DNA from: Hydrogenimonas urashimensis
GTDB taxonomy: Bacteria; Campylobacterota; Campylobacteria; Campylobacterales; Hydrogenimonadaceae
Direction of reading: 5' to 3'
Assembly: GCF_016593255.1 (NCBI RefSeq)
Contig: NZ_AP023212.1
Span: 2,233,890 to 2,297,889, forward strand
Length of the DNA stretch: 64,000 nt
This document shows, piece after piece, positions 25,978-34,710 of the stretch. The notes under the pieces are model-generated. The model saw nothing but the letters and a program-made list of their open reading frames with translations, did no database searches and had not been told where the DNA came from. Made by a program: the position numbers and the translations under genes. The stretch's first letter is position 1, and each line of letters begins with the position of its first letter.

Positions 25978-28048
25978 GTTACTTGCAAGCGTGGTGCCGT
26001 ATTCATTGAAAAACAAACTGCGCATCGCATTATTTCTTATCGGAATCATCCCTTTTATCTTCATACTTCTTTATCTGCACAACCTTGGGCGTCAGAAAAT
26101 TCTGGACGATACCCTGGCCGTTCAACATGCCCAGATGCGGCTGGTGAAAAAGACGATCGAACAGCATCTCGTTTCGCTGGAAAAGGAGCTTCGGTTCCTT
26201 GCATCGTTGGAGATAATGAACGATATTGTCGTGGATGACGTGGATAAGCGGATTGCCGGATTGCTGAGTCAGAAAAAGCGTGATCTTGGCGACAAAGTCG
26301 ATCTGTTCGCATTGAATGAGCATATGACCACAGTGGCTTCGACCACCCCAAGAGCCCACCCTTTCCCTTATGCCAAGCCTATGCAAAAAGCTTTGCGCCG
26401 AAAAAAGAATCACTTTTACGAGGGGAAATTTCTCATCTTCTTTACACCGGTCAAGACCTCTTTGCAAAAAGAAAAACCCTTGGGCTATCTCGTGCTCCGT
26501 TATGATTTGCAGGATCTGAAACGCTTTACATTGAAACAAAGAGGTCTTCAGACGATCTTCTATTTTCCCCAAAACGGTTTGCAAATCGCAGAGAATTCCC
26601 TTTCCCTGAAATGGAAACCGAAAAGCTGTGGGAAAGATCGGATCACCGAAAAATATCTTGTGCTATGTGAGCATTTCGGCGGTCCCCTTGGAGCAGGTGT
26701 CATCGTCAATGTGGTGGACAAAGTGACCGCTCTATCTTTTCTCGATCATTTCATACGGTTTTTGTGGATACTCTTTTCCATCGGATTTGGGCTTATCGCC
26801 ATCTTTTCCTGGTGGGTCGGGGAACGGATTTTAAAACCCGTGGAAAAGTTGACCGATGCAACCCGGCATATCGTCCAGACAAGAGACTACGGTACCAGGG
26901 TCGACGTCGAATCCCGTGACGAGATAGCACAACTCGCGCGCCATTTCAATGTGATGGTTGCAGAGACACAGCGTACGCTGAGAATGTTGGAAGAAGAGAG
27001 CCGTCAGCGGCTTTTGCGCTTTGTTCAGTTGATCGCATTCTTCAACAAAATTATCCGGACCGAAAACGAACAGGCCTGTATCGAAACGGCTCTGGAAGAG
27101 CTTGGAAAACTGATGCCCACAAAACGCTTCTTTTTTACCTGGAAAGATCCTGAAAAAGAGGAAGCGACCATCAACCTGCCGCTGTATGTGAAAGATTTCG
27201 AAAAAGGTGGAAATGTTCTATATGGCGTGATCGTTCTGCGCGATCAAGCGGACGGAATCGATGTACACGAGATGGAATTTTACCGTTCCGTTGCCAAAAT
27301 GATCATGCTGCAGCTCGATCAAATCCGGCTCATTAAAGGGATCAAAGCGGTCTCTTTGGCCAAATCGACCTTCATTTCACACATGTCCCACGAATTACGC
27401 ACCCCTTTGCATACCATTTTGAGTGCCACGCAGTATCTCATCGGTTACGAGGGACTCTCGGCGTCGCAGCAGGACAGGGTATCGACCATCGAAGCGGCTG
27501 CGGGGCATCTGCTGGGAATGATCAACGATATTCTGGATCTGGTACAGATCGAAGCGGGAAAGGTGCCTGTCAACAAAAAAGAGTATACCTGTGGCGAGAT
27601 TGCAAAGGTGGTGGAAGAGGCGATCGAAATGCTCAGGGTGCTGGCAGAGGAAAAAGAACTGGCCTTGACATTCCAAAACCGTCTGCAAAAAGAGCAAAAG
27701 GTGGTAGCCGATGTCGATCTTCTCAAACAGATTCTTATCAATCTGCTTTCCAATGCCATCAAATTCACCGAAAAGGGCAGGGTGGAAGTGGTACTGCGTC
27801 TTTGCGGCACGCATTGTTGCATCGAAATCTCGGATACGGGTGTTGGACTCTCGCAAGAGGAGATCGCGGCTCTTTTCGAAGAGTTCGGCCGAGTAGAAAA
27901 AGGGGTGGAAGGCAATCAAAAAGGCAGTGGGCTGGGACTGGCGATCAGCCGGAAGCTGGCCCGTCTTTTCGGAGGAGATATCGAAATTCATAGCGAAGGA
28001 GCGGGCAAGGGGGTGACGGCGGTGTTGTCGATACCGGTATCAAAGTAA
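25970..28048 (+). CDS. Membrane sensor histidine kinase with HAMP domain
   Basis: This 692-residue kinase has TM1 near 15-38, a periplasmic sensing region of about 220 residues, TM2 near 258-287 and HAMP near 285-340 (LKPVEKLTDATRHIV). A weak GAF-like segment follows, then HisKA with SHMSHELRTPLH (His474) and HATPase with N box NLLSNAIKFTEKG, G1 DTGVGLS and GSGLGLAISRKLARLFGG. ATG 25970 overlaps the PstS-like gene. TTG 25964 is an alternative. The likely partner is the OmpR-family regulator at 28054, transcribed toward it with a 5-base gap. The signal may be ligand-bound PstS-like protein. Confidence 0.88.
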   Translation: MNELLASVVPYSLKNKLRIALFLIGIIPFIFILLYLHNLGRQKILDDTLAVQHAQMRLVKKTIEQHLVSLEKELRFLASLEIMNDIVVDDVDKRIAGLLSQKKRDLGDKVDLFALNEHMTTVASTTPRAHPFPYAKPMQKALRRKKNHFYEGKFLIFFTPVKTSLQKEKPLGYLVLRYDLQDLKRFTLKQRGLQTIFYFPQNGLQIAENSLSLKWKPKSCGKDRITEKYLVLCEHFGGPLGAGVIVNVVDKVTALSFLDHFIRFLWILFSIGFGLIAIFSWWVGERILKPVEKLTDATRHIVQTRDYGTRVDVESRDEIAQLARHFNVMVAETQRTLRMLEEESRQRLLRFVQLIAFFNKIIRTENEQACIETALEELGKLMPTKRFFFTWKDPEKEEATINLPLYVKDFEKGGNVLYGVIVLRDQADGIDVHEMEFYRSVAKMIMLQLDQIRLIKGIKAVSLAKSTFISHMSHELRTPLHTILSATQYLIGYEGLSASQQDRVSTIEAAAGHLLGMINDILDLVQIEAGKVPVNKKEYTCGEIAKVVEEAIEMLRVLAEEKELALTFQNRLQKEQKVVADVDLLKQILINLLSNAIKFTEKGRVEVVLRLCGTHCCIEISDTGVGLSQEEIAALFEEFGRVEKGVEGNQKGSGLGLAISRKLARLFGGDIEIHSEGAGKGVTAVLSIPVSK

Positions 28049-28053
28049 ATGTA

Positions 28054-28716
28054 TTACTCTTTGATGGTATAGCCGATGCCGCGGACCGTGACGATGAGGT
28101 TTTTAAGGCCGGTTTTTTTTCTGATATTTTTGATATGGACATCGAGTATATTGCTCTGCTTGAGGCTGGAGTATTCTCTACATAGATGCTCGTTGAGCTG
28201 ATAGCGGGTCAGAACGATGTTTTTGTTTCGAAGCAGAAGTTCCAACAGATCGAATTCCGTAGGGCTAAGGGTAACGGTTTCGTTGTTGACTTTCACTTCT
28301 TTGCTCTTGGTATCAAGACTTAGGGGTCCGCTTTCAAGAACCGTGCGCTTTTGTGGTGCTTCTCTTCGCAGTAACGCACGGATTCTGGCCAGAAGTTCGA
28401 TGTTGGAGTAGGGTTTGCAAAGATAGTCGTCGCCGCCGGCATCGAGGACTGTCACACGGTCGTCCACTTCGCTTTTGGCCGAAAGCATGAGCACGGGTGT
28501 CGCGATTTCCATATCGCGCAACTCTTTCAGCAAAGTCAAGCCACTCCCATCGGGCAGGTTCCAATCAAGTAGAATGAGATCATACCGTTTTTCATCACAG
28601 TAGCCCATCGCCTCTTTGTAATCGTAAGCGACGTCGCATCGGTATTTTTCCTGTTCCAGCAACGCTTTGAGTTGATTGGCGACGCTTTTTTCATCTTCTA
28701 CGATCAGCAGGTGCAC
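28054..28716 (-). CDS. OmpR/PhoB-family response regulator
   Basis: This 220-residue regulator has a receiver domain with complete phosphorylation site (acidic pair in IVEDE, Asp in LILLDWNLPDGSG, Thr/Ser and Lys in LCKPYSNIE). Its winged-helix DNA-binding domain has TLSPTEFDLLELLLRNKN and NILDVHIKNIRKK. It faces the sensor kinase gene tail-to-tail and is the obvious partner. OmpR/PhoB members bind direct repeats with 10-11 bp phasing, and two such repeats with the same sequence lie at 28850 and 35779. The promoter, read on the minus strand, includes TATACT near 28755. Confidence 0.9.
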   Translation of the reverse strand: MHLLIVEDEKSVANQLKALLEQEKYRCDVAYDYKEAMGYCDEKRYDLILLDWNLPDGSGLTLLKELRDMEIATPVLMLSAKSEVDDRVTVLDAGGDDYLCKPYSNIELLARIRALLRREAPQKRTVLESGPLSLDTKSKEVKVNNETVTLSPTEFDLLELLLRNKNIVLTRYQLNEHLCREYSSLKQSNILDVHIKNIRKKTGLKNLIVTVRGIGYTIKE

Positions 28717-28849
28717 ATTCCCCCCTTCATTGATTTTGGGTAGCTTAGTATAAAAGTTTTTCTCTTAAGGACATCTCTTTCAAGTCACAAAAGCGCCGGT
28801 TGAGGCTTAGGAGATGGGTTGGGATGAGTCTGGGGTATTGGAAACGCCG

Positions 28850-28868
28850 TTCATGAAAACTTCATGTT
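28850..28868 (+). promoter_or_regulatory. Pho-box-like direct repeat upstream of the P460 operon
   Basis: TTCATG-AAAAC-TTCATG places two identical hexamers 11 bp apart, the phasing used by PhoB/OmpR-type regulators. A possible -10 (TACACT) begins about 7 bases after the second repeat. The site is 134 bases from the divergent regulator gene and 47 from the first gene of the operon. A near copy lies at 35779. Confidence 0.55.
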
Positions 28869-28914
28869 TCTCCTTTACACTTCGAACCATGAAATTCTTT
28901 TTCAAAGGTTCGTT

Positions 28915-29937
28915 ATGAAATACATCTTCAGCGTCCCCTTATCGACGGTTGCGTTTCTTCTTCTTTTCTCAGCGGAATTTGGCTACTACCTTCTGATTTT
29001 GCAAACCGGAATCGTCCAGTATCACCATTCTATTTTGTCCGAAATTTGGACAATGCCTGTCGGTGGGATGGTTGGGTTGGTATGGTCCGTTAAACTCTAT
29101 CCCAATAGGCATTGGCTGATGCCTTCGCTGCTTTTTTTACAGCTGATTCTTTCACTCTATTATGCTTCCGCCAATGAACTTGCACTCTTTCTTTTGGGGT
29201 TGATAAGCGGTCTGACGGCGCCGATTCTCATTGCGATGGTGCCCAGGCTGTGGGTCGCCGTTGTCGCACTGGCATTCTCCTACATTTTTAGTACCTATGT
29301 ATTCGATGTGCCCGCAATAGATAGAACTTTCATCGCATTGTTGCTCTCCGCAGTGGCTTTTGGCGCGTCGTTACTGAGCGACGTGCAGACAGAAGCAGGA
29401 AAGCATGGGACGGTTTCGTTTCACGATCTGCGAAACATATTTCTCTGGCTGTTGCTCGATGCCACACTCTTTGAGACCCTATCCAGGGATGTCGTCATGC
29501 ATCTGTGGGGAGATGAGGGTTTTGTTTTCACGATTATCGTCTTCCATCTCGTCGGCCTTGTTGTCGCTTACCATATGCGCTCCCATCGGCACAATAACGC
29601 TCTGCTTCTGGTATTTTTCGCCCTCACTTATGTGGCCTACGCATCTGGTAGTCGGTACAGTCTGTCCGTGATCTATCCATTTGTCATCTCCTACTACAAT
29701 GTTGTTATTTTGGCAAAATTGATCCATCTTCCCTATCCCAAAATCGCCGTGGCTTCCTCGAGTCTGTGGGCCGCATCGGGTTTGGGGCTTTTGATTGCCC
29801 TTTCGCATACTTTTGTGATTGCATGGATCGTTTTGGCCGCCTTGTTTTTCAATTATGTAGCCGATATGGTCCGTAAAAAACCGATCTTTTGTCCGATCTT
29901 GAAACCTTTCAATCTTAATACAGGAGGATCACTATGA
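28915..29937 (+). CDS. Polytopic membrane protein of unknown function
   Basis: This 340-residue protein consists of about ten to eleven hydrophobic helices joined by short loops, somewhat like a shortened major-facilitator-type carrier, but I see no diagnostic motif. ATG 28915 follows AAAGG by 6 bases. The longer frame from 28864 lacks a ribosome-binding site. It is the first gene of an eight-gene operon and its stop overlaps the cytochrome P460 start (ATGA), so a role linked to that cytochrome (substrate or product movement, or assembly) is a contextual inference only. Confidence 0.65.
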   Translation: MKYIFSVPLSTVAFLLLFSAEFGYYLLILQTGIVQYHHSILSEIWTMPVGGMVGLVWSVKLYPNRHWLMPSLLFLQLILSLYYASANELALFLLGLISGLTAPILIAMVPRLWVAVVALAFSYIFSTYVFDVPAIDRTFIALLLSAVAFGASLLSDVQTEAGKHGTVSFHDLRNIFLWLLLDATLFETLSRDVVMHLWGDEGFVFTIIVFHLVGLVVAYHMRSHRHNNALLLVFFALTYVAYASGSRYSLSVIYPFVISYYNVVILAKLIHLPYPKIAVASSSLWAASGLGLLIALSHTFVIAWIVLAALFFNYVADMVRKKPIFCPILKPFNLNTGGSL

Positions 29938-30443
29938 AACAAACGACACGCCTACTGGCGGGTTCACTTTTACTTGGCATGACGCTTTTTGCTTCGGAAG
30001 CATCCCATACGCCGGCACCTTGCAACGGCATCGACTATCCCGTTGGATGGCGACATTGGAGTGTTATCGCCCTATCCCATAGGATCGACAACCACACCGA
30101 ACGCGTGATTCTTGGCAACGATGTCGCCATCGAGGCTATACGCCACCATCAAACCAATCCATGGCCCGATGGTGCGATTCTTGCAAAAGTCGTTTGGAAA
30201 GAGCGCCGACTCAAACGGTGGCACGATGCGGTAGTACCGAGGCAATTCGTTCATGCGGAATTCATGTTCAAAAATGCGACGAAATATCGCAAAACCCATG
30301 GTTGGGGATGGGCCCGATGGGTATCTGAAAAGTTACAACCTTTCCGTGGGGGAGACCATGTCTGTATGAATTGTCACAAACCTGTCGCTTCACATGATTG
30401 GGTCTATACCGAACCGGCTCAATTCCCCAAGCGTGTTCGGTAA
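29934..30443 (+). CDS. Cytochrome P460-family periplasmic heme protein
   Basis: This 169-residue exported protein has a signal peptide ending near LFASEA. One heme-c motif, CMNCH, lies at 144-148, close to the C-terminus as in P460, followed by HDWVYTEP. Other family landmarks are RVILGNDVAIEAI, WPDGAILAKVVWKE and THGWGWARWV. In Nitrosomonas P460 a Lys is cross-linked to the heme and the enzyme oxidises hydroxylamine and NO; Lys85 is a possible equivalent but needs alignment. Some P460-like proteins are cytochromes c' without that activity. A function in nitrogen-oxide chemistry is therefore likely but not certain. Confidence 0.85.
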   Translation: MKQTTRLLAGSLLLGMTLFASEASHTPAPCNGIDYPVGWRHWSVIALSHRIDNHTERVILGNDVAIEAIRHHQTNPWPDGAILAKVVWKERRLKRWHDAVVPRQFVHAEFMFKNATKYRKTHGWGWARWVSEKLQPFRGGDHVCMNCHKPVASHDWVYTEPAQFPKRVR

Positions 30444-30453
30444 GGAGCGTTGC

Positions 30454-30984
30454 ATGTTACGAAATATCATTGTGATTCTGTTGGCCGTTTCTTCTCTTTT
30501 TGCGGCACATCTGTCGGTTTTGAATGGGGTCGTTCGGGCCCATACGGAGGTATTTGGTGACTCGACGATCGATCCGCAGACACGTGGTGTCGTTTCGCAT
30601 CTGAGGATGGATGGTGATGTCGAAACGATGAAAGGGCGCGTCGAGGTTTCAATGGCCGATCTAAAAAGCGACAATGCCAAAAGAGACGAACATATGATGC
30701 AAACGATCGAAGCGAATCGATTTCCCCATGCGACCTATAGGTTTGAAAAAGTGACCAAAAAGCGAGGGGATCATTATGTGGTCGAGGGGGTATTGACCTT
30801 CCACGGTGTTCAAAGGCCATTGCGAATCGACGCCCAGATCCAAAACGGTGCACACACCCTCGCTTTTTTGGGACATAGCGTTTTCAAGATGTCCGATTAT
30901 GGTGTCAAGCCACCTAAGCTTTTCTTTTTGACGGTGCGCGACCGCATCGATTTAACGATCGATGTGACGTTAAAAAAAGAGTAA
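30454..30984 (+). CDS. YceI-family periplasmic lipid-binding-like protein
   Basis: This 176-residue exported protein has a signal peptide ending near LFAAH. The YceI lipocalin-like barrel is seen in VVSHLRMDGDVETMKGRVEVS, NAKRDEHMMQTIEANRFPHATYRF (broken by a loop), LTFHGVQRPLRI and a final VRDRIDLTIDVTL. YceI proteins bind isoprenoid or amphipathic molecules. AAGGAG precedes ATG 30454. It lies between P460 and an ABC permease, which hints at a quinone- or lipid-related role in this operon. Confidence 0.85.
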   Translation: MLRNIIVILLAVSSLFAAHLSVLNGVVRAHTEVFGDSTIDPQTRGVVSHLRMDGDVETMKGRVEVSMADLKSDNAKRDEHMMQTIEANRFPHATYRFEKVTKKRGDHYVVEGVLTFHGVQRPLRIDAQIQNGAHTLAFLGHSVFKMSDYGVKPPKLFFLTVRDRIDLTIDVTLKKE

Positions 30985-30996
30985 GGAAAAGGTGGC

Positions 30997-32067
30997 ATGT
31001 TCAAATCCTATCTGCGTTACAAAACCAAAACGTCGCTGATTTTGCTCTCGGCGGTCTCTGCCATCGCTTCGATTTTCATGATTACGGCACTTGGCAACGG
31101 CATCATCGACATGTATGCCTCCATGCTTAGAACGGATGGCGATCTTATTGTCATGCAAAAAGGGGTTGCCGATACCTTTTTTTCCGATGTCAACCGCTCT
31201 TTGATCGCACCGATTTCAAAAATCGATCGTATCCGATCGGTGCAGGGGGTCATCGTAGGCGCCGGAGCGATCGATTCGGTGCCGATTGCGGGCATCTATG
31301 GGGTGACGCAAAACCGTTTTAAAAATTACGCGCTTAAAAGTGGCCGATACCCAAAAGAAAAAGAGGCCATCATCGGGGAGAGTATCGCCAATCTTTTGGA
31401 CAACCCTCGTCAAATTCATTTGATGGGTCAACCTTTCAAGGTTTCGGGCATTTATCATAGCGATATAGGGTTTGAAAACGGCGGTGTTGTCATCAACATC
31501 GCCGATGGGGAGAAGCTCTTTAAAAAACGTGCCTCTTTTTTGCTCGTTTCTCTCAAAGATCTTGGCGAGGGGGTCGACGGAATCATCGCCAAAATCGAAA
31601 AACTCGACAAAGATATCGAAGTGAAGTCGACGGAGGCTTTCATCGACAATTACAACCAATTCAAAATCATACGTATCTCCAGCGGTGTGATCGCTTCCAT
31701 CTCCTTTTTCATGGGATTTTTGGCGATTGTCAGTCTTATGAGCATGATGATCAACGATCGGCGTTATGAATTTGGTATCAAGCGAGCGATGGGTATTTCG
31801 CAATGGAGGATCGTTTGGGAGATCGTCGTTGAGGTGGTGGTGCTGATTTTGATTGCCTTTACGGTGGCGTATGGGATCAGCCTTCTGCTTTTGGATTGGT
31901 TGCAGCATATCCCGAAATTTCAGGGGTATTTAAGTGGAAAGATCGACCTGCCGCTGTTTGTTAAACTGCTGATCGGCTCTCTTGCGATGGCTTTAACTGG
32001 AGCGCTCATTCCCGCTTTTCTTGCGGCGCGGATCGATCCGATCATTCTCATTCACAGGGGGCAGTAG
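30997..32067 (+). CDS. ABC transporter permease, FtsX/MacB/LolC type
   Basis: This 356-residue permease has the MacB-family layout: an N-terminal helix (LILLSAVSAIASIFMITAL), a periplasmic domain of about 210 residues, then three helices near 227-250, 280-305 and 320-345, with the cytoplasmic coupling segment NDRRYEFGIKRAMGISQWRI. Such permeases are mechanotransmitters that act on periplasmic substrates or lipoproteins rather than classic importers. It is directly followed by its ATPase (1-base overlap). Confidence 0.88.
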   Translation: MFKSYLRYKTKTSLILLSAVSAIASIFMITALGNGIIDMYASMLRTDGDLIVMQKGVADTFFSDVNRSLIAPISKIDRIRSVQGVIVGAGAIDSVPIAGIYGVTQNRFKNYALKSGRYPKEKEAIIGESIANLLDNPRQIHLMGQPFKVSGIYHSDIGFENGGVVINIADGEKLFKKRASFLLVSLKDLGEGVDGIIAKIEKLDKDIEVKSTEAFIDNYNQFKIIRISSGVIASISFFMGFLAIVSLMSMMINDRRYEFGIKRAMGISQWRIVWEIVVEVVVLILIAFTVAYGISLLLLDWLQHIPKFQGYLSGKIDLPLFVKLLIGSLAMALTGALIPAFLAARIDPIILIHRGQ

Positions 32068-32678
32068 TGTTGCGCGTTGAACATGTGTCACATCGGTATG
32101 GAAACGAGTCGGTGCTGTATAACATATCCTTTGACTTCGAACCGGGCGGTTTTTATGTGGTCAGTGGTGAAAGCGGCAGTGGAAAATCGACGCTTCTATC
32201 CATAGTTTCTACCCTTTTGAAGCCTTCCGAAGGCGTAATCTACTACAACGGTGTGGCGTTGGAAAAGATTCGCAATATCGATCGTTTCAGAAATCGCAAT
32301 ATCGGTTTCGTTTTTCAGTTTCACTATCTTATCGGCCACTTGAGCGTCTATGAAAACGTCGCGATAGCCACGAAAAAAGGGCGAAAGGAGATCATGTCGC
32401 TTTTGGATCGTCTTGGCATCGTCGATTTGGCATCGAAATATCCCGACCAAATCTCCGGTGGACAGCGCCAGCGCGCTGCGATCGCAAGGGCGTTGATCAA
32501 CGACCCGCGCTACCTTTTTGCCGATGAACCGACTGGCAATCTCGATTCGAAAAATTCCCAAAAAGTTTTCGAACTGCTTCGTCAAACCGATGCGACCCGA
32601 ATCGTTGTGACCCACGATAAGAGTGTTATTGAACCTACGGATTGTCTTATTGAGCTTAAGGATGGTAGGCTATGTTGA
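32067..32678 (+). CDS. ABC transporter ATPase, MacB/LolD type
   Basis: This 203-residue ATPase has Walker A GESGSGKSTLLS, Q-loop FVFQFHYLIGHLSV, the ABC signature ISGGQRQRAAIARAL, Walker B YLFADEPTGNLDS and the switch His in VVTHDKS. It resembles LolD/MacB and is slightly shorter than usual. GTG 32067 overlaps the permease stop; TTG 32070 is possible. It energises the preceding permease. Confidence 0.93.
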   Translation: MLRVEHVSHRYGNESVLYNISFDFEPGGFYVVSGESGSGKSTLLSIVSTLLKPSEGVIYYNGVALEKIRNIDRFRNRNIGFVFQFHYLIGHLSVYENVAIATKKGRKEIMSLLDRLGIVDLASKYPDQISGGQRQRAAIARALINDPRYLFADEPTGNLDSKNSQKVFELLRQTDATRIVVTHDKSVIEPTDCLIELKDGRLC

Positions 32679-34234
32679 AAGAACGACTCGTGCCTTATGT
32701 CAAATTTTCTTATCTTTTTCTTGTGATGGCCGCTTTTTTTGGCCTTTTGTACGCCCTTCAGCTACTGGGATTCGGGATCGATCTGATTCGTCCGGATTTG
32801 ACGCGATCGTTGCATATTTCACTGATGCTTTATGGTTTCATTCCTCTTATGATGAGCCTGTTGCCTTTTGCCCTGTTCGATAAAGATGGGGTGATCAACG
32901 AGAAGGCGATCGCTTCTTTGGAGCGTTTTTTGTGGCTATGGACCATTTTTCTCGTATTTATGATTTTCTCGATTTTGGCCGGTGCCACACGTGGACTGCC
33001 TTTTTACGATTTTGCCTATGAGCTCAATTTTCTTTTGGCCATGGCAGGGATTTTCTATATTACAGCGATTTTTAAAAGCATCGCCCATTACGAAAAGAAG
33101 CCGCTTTGGGTTCAAGTTTCCTTGGTTGCGGTTATCGTCAGTCCTATAGCGCTATTGGTGTTGATGCATCCAAAATATGGACAAGTAGAAAAAATGCTGA
33201 TGGGACCCCATGGGGACAATACTTTGGGCATGAGTTTCGCACTGGTTGTCATCTACTATCTCGCGGTGAAACTCGCTTCGCCCAATCCCGCGTTTAAAAC
33301 CCGATGGCATTTGCTGTGGATCGTCCCTTTGGCTGGATATATAGGAAGTGTCCTCTATCGATCTTTTATCGGTTCACTCTCCTATGATGCCGAATGGTTC
33401 TTGCAATACCTGACACTGTTTTATATTCCCCTTTTTGTCGTTTGGTGGAAAGATGCGAAACTTTCGATAAAAAAACATTTAACGCTTTTTATCTCCATGG
33501 CGGCTTTTCTCTTTGCGGATGCGGAGGGTAACATCTTGTTCATTCCTCACCTGCGCGCTCTCTTTCATCGAAACGATCTGGTGGTGGGGCACGCCCATGT
33601 GGCGGTTGGAATCGGATTGCTGTTTCTTGCGCTTTCCATCATCGAACCCTTCGTCAAAATTTCCATAAAGCGAGCCTTGTATTTGACGATGACGCTATGT
33701 ATGATGGCACTCGTTCTTTCCATCAGCGGTTTTGCTCAGGCCGGATTTTTACCCATGCATATCGAGACGATGTGGGCGTTGCGCGCCCTTTTTGGGCTCT
33801 TTTTTATCGTGGGGTTGCTCTATCGATTACCGGTGCATTTTCTTCGACGGATGCGAAGCGTGGATTGGTACAACATGGCCGGATTTCTATCCGATGGAAT
33901 CAGTGGATTCGTTTTGGTTCTTTTTGGCGGTTGGTTGTATTCTTTTATCGCACAAGATTATGCCCCCGGGTATCAGCAGGTCGTCTTTGGTTTTGTCATG
34001 GGGGTAGGGTGTATGCATCTTCTGGGGCTTCTGTTTTTTCGATACGCCCATGCCATGGCACAGGCGACGGTGATTGTAAGAACTTTGACGGCTGCCGGTT
34101 TTTTTGCGCTATATAAAGTGGGCGTTTTGGGATGGATCGCGCTTGTGATCGCCTTGGTTGATTTTTTCTTCGTGTTGGTCTATCTGTTTAAAGTGAAAGA
34201 TCAAGCAAGACTTTGCAGGGTGGAGGCCGTATGA
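32672..34234 (+). CDS. Heme-copper-oxidase-like membrane protein with incomplete CuB site
   Basis: This 520-residue protein has about 12 helices and, by eye, follows the CcoN/NorB subunit I plan. Helix II carries a low-spin heme ligand, His48 (RSLHISLMLYG). The helix VI counterpart PHGDNTLGMSFALVVIYYLAVK keeps His180. The helix X counterpart GHAHVAVGIG keeps the HxH pair (His307, His309) that ligates the two hemes. The helix VII His-His pair that completes CuB is replaced by Tyr-Arg (VLYRSFIGSL). It may thus be a heme protein without a normal binuclear centre. The start overlaps the ATPase gene by 7 bases. Position in an operon with P460 suggests a respiratory or NO-related role. Confidence 0.6.
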   Translation: MLKERLVPYVKFSYLFLVMAAFFGLLYALQLLGFGIDLIRPDLTRSLHISLMLYGFIPLMMSLLPFALFDKDGVINEKAIASLERFLWLWTIFLVFMIFSILAGATRGLPFYDFAYELNFLLAMAGIFYITAIFKSIAHYEKKPLWVQVSLVAVIVSPIALLVLMHPKYGQVEKMLMGPHGDNTLGMSFALVVIYYLAVKLASPNPAFKTRWHLLWIVPLAGYIGSVLYRSFIGSLSYDAEWFLQYLTLFYIPLFVVWWKDAKLSIKKHLTLFISMAAFLFADAEGNILFIPHLRALFHRNDLVVGHAHVAVGIGLLFLALSIIEPFVKISIKRALYLTMTLCMMALVLSISGFAQAGFLPMHIETMWALRALFGLFFIVGLLYRLPVHFLRRMRSVDWYNMAGFLSDGISGFVLVLFGGWLYSFIAQDYAPGYQQVVFGFVMGVGCMHLLGLLFFRYAHAMAQATVIVRTLTAAGFFALYKVGVLGWIALVIALVDFFFVLVYLFKVKDQARLCRVEAV

Positions 34235-34710
34235 AAAGGTTGCTGCTTCTTTTATGGGTGGTTGGGGTTGGATTGTTCGCCCAGATTCGTGTGGGTGATA
34301 CGTTTCCCGATATGACGCTGCCGGATCAATTCGGGAAAAAACACCCCGTAAGCTCAGAAGATAGAATGGTTCTGATCGCTTTTGAAAAAGATCTTTTTCT
34401 TGCCATGAGTCAAAAGTTCAAGCATGAAAAAAAGGGATTTTTAAAAAAACATGCCATCAAAGTGATCGCCGATATCAGCGGTATACCTGTTTTCATCGCC
34501 AGGATGTTCGCCATACCGAAAATGCGCACCTATCCATTCTCTATTCTACTTATTCGGGACGATTCGGGGAAGCGATTTGAGCGAAGAAAAGGAAAAGTGA
34601 CGCTTTATATTTTGCAAAACAAAAAAGTGTGCGATGTTAGATTTGTCTCACCTGCAAATCTTGACACCATCATTACACATGACGGGCAAAAAAACAGAGC
34701 CGGCATTTGA
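34231..34710 (+). CDS. Exported thioredoxin-fold protein
   Basis: This 159-residue protein has a signal peptide (LLLLLWVVGVGLFAQ) followed by IRVGDTFPDMTLPDQFGKK split at the first turn, the opening typical of peroxiredoxin/Sco/TlpA-like thioredoxin folds. No CxxC is present; a single Cys lies in KKVCDVRF. Redox activity is uncertain, and it may be a structural or chaperone variant. ATG 34231 has GGAGG upstream and overlaps the previous stop (ATGA). Confidence 0.6.
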   Translation: MKRLLLLLWVVGVGLFAQIRVGDTFPDMTLPDQFGKKHPVSSEDRMVLIAFEKDLFLAMSQKFKHEKKGFLKKHAIKVIADISGIPVFIARMFAIPKMRTYPFSILLIRDDSGKRFERRKGKVTLYILQNKKVCDVRFVSPANLDTIITHDGQKNRAGI

